The notes under the pieces: model-generated
Seen by the model: the letters and a program-made list of their open reading frames with translations, nothing else
What the model was told of the DNA's origin: nothing
Database searches by the model: none
From: Chitinophagales bacterium
GTDB taxonomy: Bacteria > Bacteroidota > Bacteroidia > Chitinophagales > Chitinophagaceae
NCBI GenBank assembly: GCA_026931325.1
Contig: JAIXLO010000126.1
Span: 1 to 64,000, forward strand
Direction of reading: 5' to 3'
Length of the DNA: 64,000 nt
Part shown: piece by piece, positions 26,772-36,117 of the stretch
How positions within the stretch are numbered: position 1 is the first letter of the stretch
Layout: every line of letters starts with the position of its first letter
Program-made: the position numbers and the translations under genes

Positions 26772-28289
26772 TTATCTTGATGAAGGCATATTTAATGGCA
26801 TATCTCTTTTTAACATATTATTTCTATTAGCCATTACCCAAGCAGTTGTAAAAATAAATCTTGCTCTTCTTTCCATAACATCAAAATTAATTTTATCTAC
26901 TGTATCAGTTGGGCGATGATAATCTTTATGAACTCCATTAAAATAAAAAATAACAGGGACGCCGTTTTTTGCAAAATTAAAATGATCACTTCTGTAGTAA
27001 AAACGATTGGGATCTTTTGGATCATTATATTTTCTATCAATCTCTATTTTAAAATGTTGATTGATACTATCACTAATAGGTATTAAATCGCTACTTAATT
27101 TATCTTCTCCTATAGCAAAAACATAATTCAAACTATCTCCTTTATAAGAAGGATCAATTCTACCAATCATATCTATATTAAGGTTTACAGAAGTTTTATT
27201 TAATGGATAAATTGGATGTTGAGTATAATAATCACTTCCCCATAAACCTTTTTCTTCACCACTTACAGTCATAAAAATTATATTACGCTTAGGTGCTTTC
27301 CCTTTTTTCTTAGCTAATGAAAAAGCTTTGGCCATTTCAATAATTGTTACAGTTCCACTTCCATCATCATCTGCTCCATAATAGATTTCATTACCTCTTT
27401 TTCCTAAGTGATCATAGTGTGCAGTAAGAATAATATATTCATCTTTTTTTTCAGAGCCTTCTAAAAGTCCAATAACATTAGAACTTTGAAGAGTATTGGT
27501 TTCTTTGTCAATTGTTAAATAAATATTCGTTGCATAATTACCTGTTGCTATATTTTTTAAATCTTCATAACTATTTATCATCTTAGTTAAAATAGAAGAT
27601 GCTGCTTGATAAGATACACTTAATATAGGAGTTGTTCTGTTATTATTTGCAGGCTTTTTTACATACATAAATCCTTTTGTAGAAGGAATAGAATGATTGA
27701 GCTTATCAAAATTTTCTGAAACAATAATTATGCCTGCTGCTTCTTTTAATGTAGCAGTTCTTATTTTTAAAAAGCTACTATTTCTTTTAGGAATTTTATT
27801 TTCATTTGAGGGATTACTTTCTAAAAACATAACCCATTTTCCTTTAACATCAATATTTTTATAATCGTTTCTAGTACTATCTTGTATGCCAAAACCTACA
27901 TAAGCAATTTCATTGATTTGAAAATTACCTTCAGTTATATTGAAAAGAGAAACAGTAAAATGCTTGTCGAACGCAAAAGATGTATTATATAATTTTAATG
28001 AAGCAGACTTTAACTCATCTTGATAAACATTATATGTTTGTTGATAAGAATTTCCATTACCTGGCTTTAAACCTATTTGTTTGAATTGTTGTTCAATGTA
28101 AGCTGCAGCTTTTTTTTGACCTTCAGTAGCAGTTTCTCTTCCTTCCATTTCTGCACTTGCTATAATTGTTAGTTGCTTTTTTAAATCTTGTTGTGTAATG
28201 ACTGATGCATATTTAGTAGCATCATTATTTTTTTGAGCTATTACAAATACTGATATAAAACAGCTTAAAACAAAAAATATTTTTTTCAT
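26772..28289 (-). CDS. Secreted M28-family zinc aminopeptidase with PA domain
   Basis: The start is placed at 28289 (MKKIFFVLSC), because an upstream ATG at 28352 would put 21 unrelated residues in front of a perfect signal peptide. The mature enzyme has a PA (protease-associated) insertion at about 120-270 and the M28 co-catalytic dizinc site. The ligands are visible in TAHYDHLG (His), GADDDGSG (Asp), SGEEKGLWGSDYY (catalytic Glu and ligand Glu), NLNIDMIGR (Asp) and YRSDHFNF (His). It should clip N-terminal residues from peptides in the periplasm or outside. No T9SS domain is present. The HAD gene follows closely. Confidence 0.9.
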   Translation of the reverse strand: MKKIFFVLSCFISVFVIAQKNNDATKYASVITQQDLKKQLTIIASAEMEGRETATEGQKKAAAYIEQQFKQIGLKPGNGNSYQQTYNVYQDELKSASLKLYNTSFAFDKHFTVSLFNITEGNFQINEIAYVGFGIQDSTRNDYKNIDVKGKWVMFLESNPSNENKIPKRNSSFLKIRTATLKEAAGIIIVSENFDKLNHSIPSTKGFMYVKKPANNNRTTPILSVSYQAASSILTKMINSYEDLKNIATGNYATNIYLTIDKETNTLQSSNVIGLLEGSEKKDEYIILTAHYDHLGKRGNEIYYGADDDGSGTVTIIEMAKAFSLAKKKGKAPKRNIIFMTVSGEEKGLWGSDYYTQHPIYPLNKTSVNLNIDMIGRIDPSYKGDSLNYVFAIGEDKLSSDLIPISDSINQHFKIEIDRKYNDPKDPNRFYYRSDHFNFAKNGVPVIFYFNGVHKDYHRPTDTVDKINFDVMERRARFIFTTAWVMANRNNMLKRDMPLNMPSSR

Positions 28290-28396
28290 AATTTCTAATG
28301 TTGCTAAGTAAAAATTGAAGAAGCAAAATAACTTTTTGCTTTTGTAAAGCAAATTAAAAATTATGAGTGGTAATAAAAGCAGAAGAAAAAATTTAT

Positions 28397-28795
28397 TTAA
28401 GCTACAACTTCTTCGATATTGAGTACTTTTTTTATTTCATTGTAAAGAATATCTGTTGTAAATGGTTTAGGAATGTAACCATTCATGCCCACATCAAAGC
28501 ATTTATCTTGTTCGCCTTTTATGGCTAAGGCTGTCATTGCAATAATTGGCATATTTAATTTTAATTCATTACGAATAATTTCTGTTGTTTGATAACCGTC
28601 TAACTCTGGCATAAAAATATCCATTAACACAAGATCATAGTTATTAATTTTTGCTAGTTCTATAGCCTTTGTACCATCATCAGCAATATCAACTAAAGCG
28701 TCAAATTTAGAAATAGCATGCTTTACTAGCATTTGGCTAATGGAATTATCTTCTACAACTAAAATATGTTTATTGCGTAGTATAGTATATTCCAT
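28397..28795 (-). CDS. Stand-alone CheY-like response regulator
   Basis: A 132-residue receiver domain with no output domain. The acidic pair Glu15-Asp16 (VVEDNSIS), the phospho-acceptor Asp59 (LVLMDIFMPELDGY), the switch Thr (MTALA) and Lys (PKPF) are all in place, so it should be phosphorylatable. The IAMTALAIKGEQDKCFDVGM segment resembles receiver domains that come from hybrid histidine kinases. Its kinase and target are not apparent. The neighbours, an M28 peptidase downstream and a divergent beta-barrel gene, give no clear hint. Confidence 0.9.
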   Translation of the reverse strand: MEYTILRNKHILVVEDNSISQMLVKHAISKFDALVDIADDGTKAIELAKINNYDLVLMDIFMPELDGYQTTEIIRNELKLNMPIIAMTALAIKGEQDKCFDVGMNGYIPKPFTTDILYNEIKKVLNIEEVVA

Positions 28796-28878
28796 AGTTT
28801 ATAGATTTATTTTAAAGCACATATTGTGCAAAGAAAATTATACTTTTATTATACAGAACGATAAAAAGGGTTATTCAT

Positions 28879-28893
28879 TGCCTTAAAAAGGCA
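28879..28893 (+). terminator. Small terminator-like hairpin in a divergent promoter region
   Basis: TGCCTT-AAA-AAGGCA forms a 6-bp stem followed by a T-rich tail (TTTATTTTGTTTTTT) on the plus strand. It lies between two divergent genes, where no plus-strand transcript is expected to end. It could be a leader hairpin or chance. Confidence 0.35.
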
Positions 28894-28924
28894 TTTATTT
28901 TGTTTTTTGCTAATTTTTAACCAC

Positions 28925-28952
28925 TTGTGTGATTTCATTTCTACTATTTTTG
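28925..28952 (+). promoter_or_regulatory. Promoter of the beta-barrel protein gene
   Basis: A TTG at 28925-28927 and a perfect -7 box TATTTTTG at 28945-28952 are separated by 17 bases, which fits the Bacteroidota TTG-N17-23-TAnnTTTG promoter. The start codon is 35 bases further on. This is the best two-element promoter I found in the window. Confidence 0.6.
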
Positions 28953-28987
28953 CTAATTAGTACTAAAATGTGCTACCCTAATTAACT

Positions 28988-29725
28988 ATGAAGAAAATAC
29001 TTTTTTTAGTTTTTGCTACAATAGGATTTGTAAGTTATTTGTTTGCTCAGAATAATAAACCAATCAAAAAAAATTATGATTTAAGCAATCGGTCTTCTGA
29101 TCATTTTATGATTCAATATGGATTAGATAGATGGAGTGGCACACCAGATAGTATAAATGTAAAAGGCAGTAGTCGTCATTTTAATTTTTATTTTATGTTG
29201 GACAAGCCTTTTAAGAACAGCCCAAAATTTAGTGTAGCTTATGGTTTGGGTATAAGTAGTAGTAATATTTTTTTTAATAAAAATTATGTTGATGTAAAAT
29301 CTACTTCTTCTTTACTTCCTTTTAGAAATTTTTACCCAGGAACAGATTCTTCATACTTTAATAAATTTAAGCTTACAACTATTTTTGTTGAAGTTCCTGT
29401 TGAATTAAGATATTACTCTAATCCAGAGAATACAAATAAATCTATAAAAGCTGCTTTGGGTATTAAAGTAGGAACAATTTTAAAAGCTTATACTAAAGGA
29501 AAAGATTTATTGGATAAAAAAGGTCTTTCTGTTTATGATAATAAGTTTATAGAAAAACAATCAGATCGTAAATATTTTAATGGAACAAAACTTGCTTTAA
29601 CCGCACGTGCAGGTTATGGAATTTTTGGTATTCATTTTACATATCAAATAACACCTTTCTTAAAAGAGGGTACTGGTGCTGAAATAAGACCTTATTCTAT
29701 TGGTTTAACAATAAGTGGTTTGTAA
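28988..29725 (+). CDS. Outer-membrane beta-barrel protein (PorT/OmpW-like size class)
   Basis: A 245-residue exported protein. The signal peptide (MKKILFLVFATIGFVSYLFA) is followed by amphipathic beta strands with alternating aromatic and polar residues, for example FNFYFMLDKPF, FSVAYGLGISSS, TIFVEVPVELRYY and ARAGYGIFGIHFTYQI. The terminal strand IRPYSIGLTISGL fits a small 8-10-strand barrel. This matches the generic outer-membrane beta-barrel family of Bacteroidota to which PorT belongs. I cannot say that it is PorT itself. It is the only plus-strand gene within a long minus-strand run, and it converges on the endonuclease gene with 6 bases between stops. Confidence 0.7.
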   Translation: MKKILFLVFATIGFVSYLFAQNNKPIKKNYDLSNRSSDHFMIQYGLDRWSGTPDSINVKGSSRHFNFYFMLDKPFKNSPKFSVAYGLGISSSNIFFNKNYVDVKSTSSLLPFRNFYPGTDSSYFNKFKLTTIFVEVPVELRYYSNPENTNKSIKAALGIKVGTILKAYTKGKDLLDKKGLSVYDNKFIEKQSDRKYFNGTKLALTARAGYGIFGIHFTYQITPFLKEGTGAEIRPYSIGLTISGL

Positions 29726-29731
29726 TATTTT

Positions 29732-31123
29732 TTATAACCCTTTTATTATTCTGTGAATATAGGTTTCGTTACCAGTTGTAATTTTTACAATATAAACACC
29801 TTCTGGTATTTGCTGAATAGGAATTATAATTTGAGTATCAAATTTTTCATATTTATTATTAATTAAAATTCTTCCTGCCAAATCTGTTAATTGTATTTGA
29901 TGAGAAATATTTCTTTCATTGCCATTATTCTTTATAACCAAAAAATTTGAGGCTGGATTAGGGTAAACACTATACTTAATATTTAATGGAACATGAATTG
30001 AAAATACTTCACTATAACTAAATGTATTATCATTATCTATTTGTTTCAGTCTGTAATAAACTCTTCTGCCTCTTATATTTTCTGTATTATCTGTATAAAA
30101 ATATTTTTTTGTTCCTGTAGATTTTACAAAACCTATTTGGTGAAATTCTGTGCCATTAAAACTTCTTTCAACTTCAAATCTGTTGAAGTTTATTTCTGTT
30201 TCTGTTTCCCAGTTTAGAAATATTTTATCACCTATTAATTTTCCAGAAAAATAAATAACATTCACAGGTAAAGCTGCCAACCCTGGACAATTGCTATTCC
30301 AAACTTTAGTTACATATTGCGGACTATCAACATAAGGATTTCTGTTTCCTTGAAAACTGTATGCACCATTATTTCTTTGTCTTTCTTTTTCACTTACTGG
30401 ATCTTGGTTATGCCATTTAAGCATTAGCTTTAGATAATTAATATTTACACTTGGAAAAGTATTATTTGCTAAAGTTAATTTTCCGTCAGTATTATAATTT
30501 GCCCAAGTAGTTATTCTATTTTCATATCTAGTAACCATATATAAATAAGCTCTTGCAACGTCACCTTTATATTCATCAATTGGTTCAAAAACAGTACCTG
30601 TAATACCAGCAGTTGCCGATGGTCCTAATTTACTTCCATTACTGCTTGTATAAGTTGGTGTTGCAACTTCGCCATATCTGTAATTACTTCTTTTATTATT
30701 TACCCAACCATCTGTAGGAAAAATATGAATATAGTCTGAAATGGCTGGAGCTTCATCATTGAACCAGCTTTTAGGAAAACTATGTTCTCTATTATAACAA
30801 GAGCCTTCTGCATTATAAGAGCCACATTGATCTGAGCCTGGTGTGTAATAATAATTAGCAGTACCATTAGGCTTGAATGAATATATATCCCAAATAACAT
30901 AATTATTAGCACCGGGTTTTTTTATAGTGTCTGTTTTTTTATATTGATTCCATAAATCATTATAAGTTTGCGGATTATGGCTACTTGAAATAATATTGTA
31001 CAAAGCAGTTTTTAAACTTGCACATTCTTTATTTGATGCAGCATTATAGTAACCAGAAGGGGGTTGTGCATAAATAAAGTTTACAACAGATATAACTATT
31101 AATAAAACTAAACTTTTTTTCAT
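29732..31123 (-). CDS. Secreted endonuclease I with T9SS type A sorting domain
   Basis: A 463-residue exported nuclease. After the signal peptide (cleavage near IYAQ) comes an endonuclease I/NucM-type domain with the active-site motif YNREHSFPKSWF and a second motif DYIHIFPTDGWVNNKRSNYRYG, spanning about 30-275. A fibronectin-like linker follows (NWETETEINFNRFEVERSF). The last roughly 75 residues are a T9SS type A sorting domain (SVYPNPASNFLVIKN... to GVYIVKITTGN...HRIIKG). It should be exported by Sec, then moved across the outer membrane by the type IX system, and degrade extracellular DNA. It lies 46 bases downstream of porX on the same strand. Confidence 0.92.
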   Translation of the reverse strand: MKKSLVLLIVISVVNFIYAQPPSGYYNAASNKECASLKTALYNIISSSHNPQTYNDLWNQYKKTDTIKKPGANNYVIWDIYSFKPNGTANYYYTPGSDQCGSYNAEGSCYNREHSFPKSWFNDEAPAISDYIHIFPTDGWVNNKRSNYRYGEVATPTYTSSNGSKLGPSATAGITGTVFEPIDEYKGDVARAYLYMVTRYENRITTWANYNTDGKLTLANNTFPSVNINYLKLMLKWHNQDPVSEKERQRNNGAYSFQGNRNPYVDSPQYVTKVWNSNCPGLAALPVNVIYFSGKLIGDKIFLNWETETEINFNRFEVERSFNGTEFHQIGFVKSTGTKKYFYTDNTENIRGRRVYYRLKQIDNDNTFSYSEVFSIHVPLNIKYSVYPNPASNFLVIKNNGNERNISHQIQLTDLAGRILINNKYEKFDTQIIIPIQQIPEGVYIVKITTGNETYIHRIIKGL

Positions 31124-31169
31124 ATTTTATAAACGCTAAAAATAAAAAATTAATATACTAATAGCAAGA

Positions 31170-32726
31170 TTATTTACTAATCATTTTTATAATTGGTACA
31201 ATCATTTCTTCTAAGCTAACTCCTCCATGCTGAAAAGTATTTTTGAAATAATTTACATAATAATTATAATTATTAGGATAACATAAAAAACCATCTTCTT
31301 TTGCAAAGATAAAAGATGAGTTTACATTTGGTACAGGAAGTCCAGCATCTCTTGGGTCTTTAAATGCAAGAACTTCTTTTGCTTCATACTGTAAATTTCT
31401 TCCATGCTTATATCTTAAATTGGTTGTTGTCTGTTTATCGCCAATAACTTTGTAAGGTGTTTTAACTCTAACAGTTCCATGATCTGTGGTTACAATAATT
31501 TTAATTTTTTTATCACTTATTTTTTTTAATGCTTGATGTAAGGCACTATGCTCAAACCAACTTTTTGTTACGCTTCTATAGCTTTTTTCATCACCAGCTA
31601 ATTCTTTTAAAACTTCCATCTCTGTACGAGCATGGCTTAGCATATCTACAAAATTGTAAACAATAATATTTAAATCATTGTTTAAAAGATTATGAATTTT
31701 ATTTTGTAATTGTTGTCCATCTTGATGATTTGCTACTTTAGTGTAAGAAACTTTCAAATCATCTTTCTTTAGTCGTTTAAGTTGCTCTCTTAAAAATTTT
31801 TCTTCAAATAAATTTTTTCCCCCTTCTTCGTCATCATTTTTCCACTCAATAGGAAATTTCTTTTCTATGTCAATAGGTAATAATCCACCAAAAATAGCAT
31901 TACGACTATATTGTGTTGCAGTTGGTAGAATTGAATAAAAAGTTTCTTCTTCTAATATTCTAAAACTTTCTGCAAAAATGGGCTGTATTGCTTTCCATTG
32001 ATCATAACGTAAATTATCTATCAGAATAACAAATGTTGGAATTTCTTTTTCTATGTGTGGTAAAATTTTCAATTGAAATAAGTTATGACTCATAATAGGA
32101 ACATCAGTTGATTTTGGATGAACCCAATTTGCATAATTTTTACTAATAAATTTAAAAAACTCTGTATTTGCTTCTTGTTTTTGTGTAATAAAAACATCTA
32201 ACATTTCTGGGCTATCACTTTTTTCCATTTCTAATTCCCAGTACACTAATTTTTTATAAATTTCCATCCATTCGTTGTAGTTAGGATTATTGTTTAAAGC
32301 CATAAATAAATCTCTAAACTGTTGTTGATAATTGGTAGTTGTTTTTTCTGCAACCAATCTTTTATTATCAATAATTTTTTTAAGGCTTAATAATACTTGA
32401 TTAGGATTTACTGGCTTTAATAAATAATCTGCAATTTGGCTACCTATTGCTTCATCCATCAAAGTTTCTGTTTCATTTTTTGTAATCATTATAATTGGTA
32501 GCTGCTGATTTATTTCTTTTATTTTAGCCAATGTTTCTAACCCTGAAATGCCAGGCATTGTTTCATCTAATAATACTACATCTACAATATTTTCTCTTAC
32601 ATATTCAATAGCATCAAACCCATTACTAAAAGTTTCTACTTCATAGCCTTTGTTTTCTAAGAAAAGTTTTTGACTTTGTAAACTTTCCATTTCATCATCT
32701 ATCCAAATTATTTTTGCTAATGACAT
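31170..32726 (-). CDS. porX: Type IX secretion response regulator PorX
   Basis: A 518-residue receiver plus PglZ-domain protein, the architecture and length of PorX, which controls T9SS genes and secretion in Bacteroidota. The receiver has Asp10-Asp11, phospho-acceptor Asp54 (VVLLDETMPG) and Lys in LLKPVN. A helical linker follows. The PglZ domain (about 205-518) shows alkaline-phosphatase-superfamily metal motifs (FVILIDNLRYDQW, TTDHGTVRVK). PorX proteins of this type are reported to act as oligonucleotide phosphodiesterases as well as regulators. The cognate kinase PorY is not identified in this window. The T9SS-tailed endonuclease gene follows directly, a plausible link. Confidence 0.93.
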   Translation of the reverse strand: MSLAKIIWIDDEMESLQSQKLFLENKGYEVETFSNGFDAIEYVRENIVDVVLLDETMPGISGLETLAKIKEINQQLPIIMITKNETETLMDEAIGSQIADYLLKPVNPNQVLLSLKKIIDNKRLVAEKTTTNYQQQFRDLFMALNNNPNYNEWMEIYKKLVYWELEMEKSDSPEMLDVFITQKQEANTEFFKFISKNYANWVHPKSTDVPIMSHNLFQLKILPHIEKEIPTFVILIDNLRYDQWKAIQPIFAESFRILEEETFYSILPTATQYSRNAIFGGLLPIDIEKKFPIEWKNDDEEGGKNLFEEKFLREQLKRLKKDDLKVSYTKVANHQDGQQLQNKIHNLLNNDLNIIVYNFVDMLSHARTEMEVLKELAGDEKSYRSVTKSWFEHSALHQALKKISDKKIKIIVTTDHGTVRVKTPYKVIGDKQTTTNLRYKHGRNLQYEAKEVLAFKDPRDAGLPVPNVNSSFIFAKEDGFLCYPNNYNYYVNYFKNTFQHGGVSLEEMIVPIIKMISK

Positions 32727-32816
32727 AATGTATTTTTTTTATTGAACGTTAAAATTAAATAATAACAAGAAGGTTTAAATTTCTGTTTTCTTAAAATGTT
32801 ACTAATAAATGTTGCT

Positions 32817-33437
32817 TTATAATTTTTTAAAGCTACAAAACAAAAAGTTTTGTAAAGTATTAAATGGAGTTTGATGATTGGTTGTAAAGCAATTTATTTT
32901 TTCAAATGAATTACTCAATAAGCTGGTCAAAGAATTTTCTGAATACTGTTTTATGTTTATACCACTACATTTTAAAGGACCTTGTTCGGAAAAAGTACCA
33001 ATAACCAAAATACCATCAGTGTTTATTTTGTTTTGAAGTAATTGTACATAAGAAGCAATTTCTTTTTCTTCTGTAAGAAAATGAAAGGCAGCTCTATCGT
33101 GCCAAAAATCAAATTTTTCTGTTGTATTAAATTGAACAATATCTGAAACTATCCAATTTACTTTTTTAGCATTATTGCCTAATCTTTTTTTTACTCTTTC
33201 AATAGCTGCTTCTGAAATATCTAATACTGTTATGTTTTGATAGTTGTTATCAATTAAATAATCAACTAAAAAACTATCTCCTCCACCAACATCAATAATA
33301 TTTGCAGATTTGGGTAAATTAAATTGCTCAATAAAATTGATAGATGTTTGTGGTGTTGGTTGATACCAACTTACTTCATTTAATTGCTTGGTCTGATAAA
33401 TATTTTCCCAATGTTTTTTTCTATCAAAGTCTGCCAT
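32817..33437 (-). CDS. Class I SAM-dependent methyltransferase
   Basis: The start is placed at 33437 (MADFDRKKHWENIYQTK), just after the acs stop. Upstream starts at 33461 or 33509 would overlap acs and add residues unlike the family. The glycine-rich SAM motif I IIDVGGGDSFLVDYL is followed by motif II acid (VLDIS) and the post-motif SDIVQF. HWENIYQTK...VSWYQPTP at the N-terminus and TFSEQGPLKCSGI near the end are characteristic of a small-molecule or thiopurine-type methyltransferase group common in many bacteria. The substrate is unknown. It follows acs by about ten bases, so it is probably expressed with it. Confidence 0.8.
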   Translation of the reverse strand: MADFDRKKHWENIYQTKQLNEVSWYQPTPQTSINFIEQFNLPKSANIIDVGGGDSFLVDYLIDNNYQNITVLDISEAAIERVKKRLGNNAKKVNWIVSDIVQFNTTEKFDFWHDRAAFHFLTEEKEIASYVQLLQNKINTDGILVIGTFSEQGPLKCSGINIKQYSENSLTSLLSNSFEKINCFTTNHQTPFNTLQNFLFCSFKKL

Positions 33438-33447
33438 TAAAACAGAT

Positions 33448-35382
33448 TTATAATTTTCCATTTTTAATTTCATCAACAACTGATGGGTCAAGTAATGCAG
33501 TTGTATCACCTAAGTTTTCTGTTTCTCCTTCAGCAATTTTTCTTAAAATTCTTCTCATTATTTTACCACTTCTTGTTTTAGGTAAACCTCTTACAAATTG
33601 TATTTTATCTGGTTTTGCAATAGCTCCAATAATTCTTGAAACAGTTTCTAAAATATCTTTTCTTGTTTGGTCTTCATTAATATGCTGCTTTCCTAAAATT
33701 ACATAAGCATAAATACCTTGCCCTTTTATATTATGAGGATAACCAACAATAGCACTTTCTACAACATCTGCATGCATATTTATTGCATTTTCTACTTCTG
33801 CTGTACCTATTCTATGACCACTAACATTAAGCACATCATCTACTCTTCCTGTAATTCTGTAAAAACCATTTTTATCTTTTAGTGCACCATCTCCAGAAAA
33901 ATATAAATTATCATAAGTTGCAAAATAATTTTCTCTGCATCTTTCATGATTACCATAAGTTGTTCTTATAATACCAGGCCAAGGAGCTTTTATACAAAGA
34001 TTTCCTGAAATAGTTTCATCACATTGAGCAATCACTTCTTTTCCATTTTCATCAACCAAAACAGGTTGAATACCTGGTAAAGGTAAAGTTGCCCATGCTG
34101 GTTTTGAAGGAGTAATTCCTGCAAGATTGGAAATTAAAATTCCTGCTGTTTCTGTTTGCCACCAAGTATCAACAATTGGACATTTTTTCTTTCCTATATT
34201 TTCATCATACCAATGCCAAGCTTCTTCATTTATTGGTTCTCCTACAGAGCCTAAAACTTTTAAAGTAGATAAATCTTTTCCTTCAAGAGGTTTTGTACCA
34301 AAGCCCATTAAACTTCTTATAGCTGTTGGTGCAGTATATAAAATATTTACTTTGTGTTTATCTACAATATCCCAAAATCTTCCTGCATCGGGATATGTTG
34401 GAATACCTTCAAACATAAGGCTTGTAGCTCCAGCACTTAATGGTCCATAAACAATATAACTATGCCCTGTAACCCAACCAATATCAGCAGTACAGAAAAA
34501 TACTTGTTCTTTTTTATAATTAAAAACATTAACAAAAGTGTAGTTGGTAAAAATCATATATCCTGCACAAGTATGTACAACTCCTTTTGGTTTACCTGTA
34601 CTACCACTTGTATATAAAATAAATAAAGGATCTTCTGCATCCATTACTTCTGGCTCAAAAACAACTTTTCCATTTTTTTCAACTTGTTGTTCTGCATATT
34701 CCATTTCATCTTCCCACCAAATATCTCTTCCTTTAATCATAGATACAGGTGTTCTTGTACGAGTATAAACGATAACACGTTTTACAACTTTATTTCCTAC
34801 CAATGCATCATCAATTACAGATTTTAATGGTATAACTTTTTCGCCCCTATATGCACCATCACAAGTAATAATAAATTCTGCATTTGCATCTTCCAATCTA
34901 TTAGCAATACTTTGTGCACTAAAGCCTCCAAAAATTACACTATGTATTGCACCTATTCTTGCACAGCCTAAAACAGCATAAGCCAATTCAGGTATCATTC
35001 CCATATAAATACAAACTCTATCTCCTTTTTTTACACCATTATTTTTTAGCATTTGTGCTACTTGACAAACTCTTTTATGCAAACGATTATAAGTAACAAT
35101 TCTTACTCTTTCTTCTGGATTATTAGGCTCCCAAATTAATGCAGGCTTTTCTCCATCTGTTGCTAAATGTCTATCAATACAGTTTTCTGTAACATTTAGT
35201 TTTGCTCCTTTAAACCATTCAACTTTAGGCTCTTTAAAATTCCAGTTTAAAACTTTATCCCATTTTTTTCTCCATAAAAAATGTTCTGCAATGGATGCCC
35301 AAAATTGTTCAGGTTGTTCAACACTTTGTTTATACACTTCTTTGTATTGTTCAAAAGATTGTATTTGATATGGATAAGACAT
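33448..35382 (-). CDS. acs: Acetyl-CoA synthetase (AMP-forming)
   Basis: Activates acetate to acetyl-CoA through acetyl-AMP, releasing AMP and pyrophosphate. The start at 35382 (MSYPYQIQSF) is used in preference to an ATG nine codons earlier. From it the protein is 644 residues, standard for Acs. Signature motifs are the P-loop YTSGSTGKPKGV (257-268), WWQTETAGIL, YFSGDGALKD and GRVDDVLNVSGHRIGTAE. The catalytic and acetylatable Lys607 is in PKTRSGKIMRR. The gene lies downstream of adk, separated by a terminator, and is followed by a methyltransferase gene. The AMP it makes is the substrate of adenylate kinase, a sensible neighbour. Confidence 0.95.
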   Translation of the reverse strand: MSYPYQIQSFEQYKEVYKQSVEQPEQFWASIAEHFLWRKKWDKVLNWNFKEPKVEWFKGAKLNVTENCIDRHLATDGEKPALIWEPNNPEERVRIVTYNRLHKRVCQVAQMLKNNGVKKGDRVCIYMGMIPELAYAVLGCARIGAIHSVIFGGFSAQSIANRLEDANAEFIITCDGAYRGEKVIPLKSVIDDALVGNKVVKRVIVYTRTRTPVSMIKGRDIWWEDEMEYAEQQVEKNGKVVFEPEVMDAEDPLFILYTSGSTGKPKGVVHTCAGYMIFTNYTFVNVFNYKKEQVFFCTADIGWVTGHSYIVYGPLSAGATSLMFEGIPTYPDAGRFWDIVDKHKVNILYTAPTAIRSLMGFGTKPLEGKDLSTLKVLGSVGEPINEEAWHWYDENIGKKKCPIVDTWWQTETAGILISNLAGITPSKPAWATLPLPGIQPVLVDENGKEVIAQCDETISGNLCIKAPWPGIIRTTYGNHERCRENYFATYDNLYFSGDGALKDKNGFYRITGRVDDVLNVSGHRIGTAEVENAINMHADVVESAIVGYPHNIKGQGIYAYVILGKQHINEDQTRKDILETVSRIIGAIAKPDKIQFVRGLPKTRSGKIMRRILRKIAEGETENLGDTTALLDPSVVDEIKNGKL

Positions 35383-35459
35383 AGTAATAAATTTTAAAAA
35401 ATTGAGCAATAAAAGTAAGTATATAAAATAAAAATTTGCTTCTCTTTTTTAAAAAATAA

Positions 35460-35485
35460 AAACCCTACTGGAGTTGGTAGGGTTT
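35460..35485 (-). terminator. Intrinsic terminator after adk
   Basis: A 9-bp perfect stem (AAACCCTAC / GTAGGGTTT) with an 8-base loop. On minus it is followed by a TTTATTTTTT tract. It ends adk transcription before acs, so acs needs its own promoter within the next 80 bases. Confidence 0.85.
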
Positions 35486-35516
35486 GCAGTTGGTATTGGT
35501 TACTAAAAAACTTATT

Positions 35517-36092
35517 TTAAAACTTTTTGTCAATCTCTTTACAAAGAGATGAAAAAATTTCTTCAATAGTTCCTTCTCCTTTAATAGTTACTACTTTATT
35601 AAATTGATTATAATAATCAGCTACAGGCATTGTTTTATTTTCATACTCAATTATTCTTGCTCTAATGATTTCTTCATTTACATCATCAGATCTTCCACTT
35701 GTAAGCCCTCTGTTTAATAATCTTTTTACTAATTCATCTTCGTTTACATGAAGAGCTAAAACAATATTAATTTCTGTATGCTTATTGGCTAATAACTTAT
35801 CTAAGGCTTCACTTTGTGCTTTTGTTCTTGGAAACCCATCAAATAAAAAACCTTTTGCATGAGGGTTTGCATCTAATACACTACTTATCATTCCTATAAC
35901 AACTTCATCTGGTACTAATTGTCCTTTATCCATAAAACTCTTAGCCTCTATACCTAAAGCTGTTTTTGCAGCAATTTCACTACGTAATAAATCACCAGTA
36001 CTTATATGTTTGAAACTATATTTTTCAATCAGTTTTTCGCTTTGTGTGCCTTTTCCACTTCCTGGAGGTCCAAATAAAATAATGTTTATCAT
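35517..36092 (-). CDS. adk: Adenylate kinase
   Basis: Interconverts ATP plus AMP with two ADP. The P-loop GPPGSGKGTQ is at residues 7-16. The AMP-binding segment (HISTGDLLRSEI) and the FLFDGFPRTKAQ motif are present. The lid is short (RGLTSGRSDDVNEE) with no zinc cysteines, which with 191 residues makes it the short type found in Bacteroidota and eukaryotic cytosol. A perfect TATATTTG -7 box lies 25 bases upstream of the ATG, and a terminator separates it from acs. Confidence 0.96.
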   Translation of the reverse strand: MINIILFGPPGSGKGTQSEKLIEKYSFKHISTGDLLRSEIAAKTALGIEAKSFMDKGQLVPDEVVIGMISSVLDANPHAKGFLFDGFPRTKAQSEALDKLLANKHTEINIVLALHVNEDELVKRLLNRGLTSGRSDDVNEEIIRARIIEYENKTMPVADYYNQFNKVVTIKGEGTIEEIFSSLCKEIDKKF

Positions 36093-36117
36093 GTAACACT
36101 TCTTCTTGCTTAAATAA

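Noticed and set aside
28290..28352. N-terminal extension of the M28 peptidase (21 residues)
   Set aside because: The residues have no family resemblance and would bury a perfect signal peptide that starts at the next Met.
33438..33509. N-terminal extension of the methyltransferase into acs
   Set aside because: It would overlap acs, and the family start (KKHWENIY) is reached by the Met at 33437.
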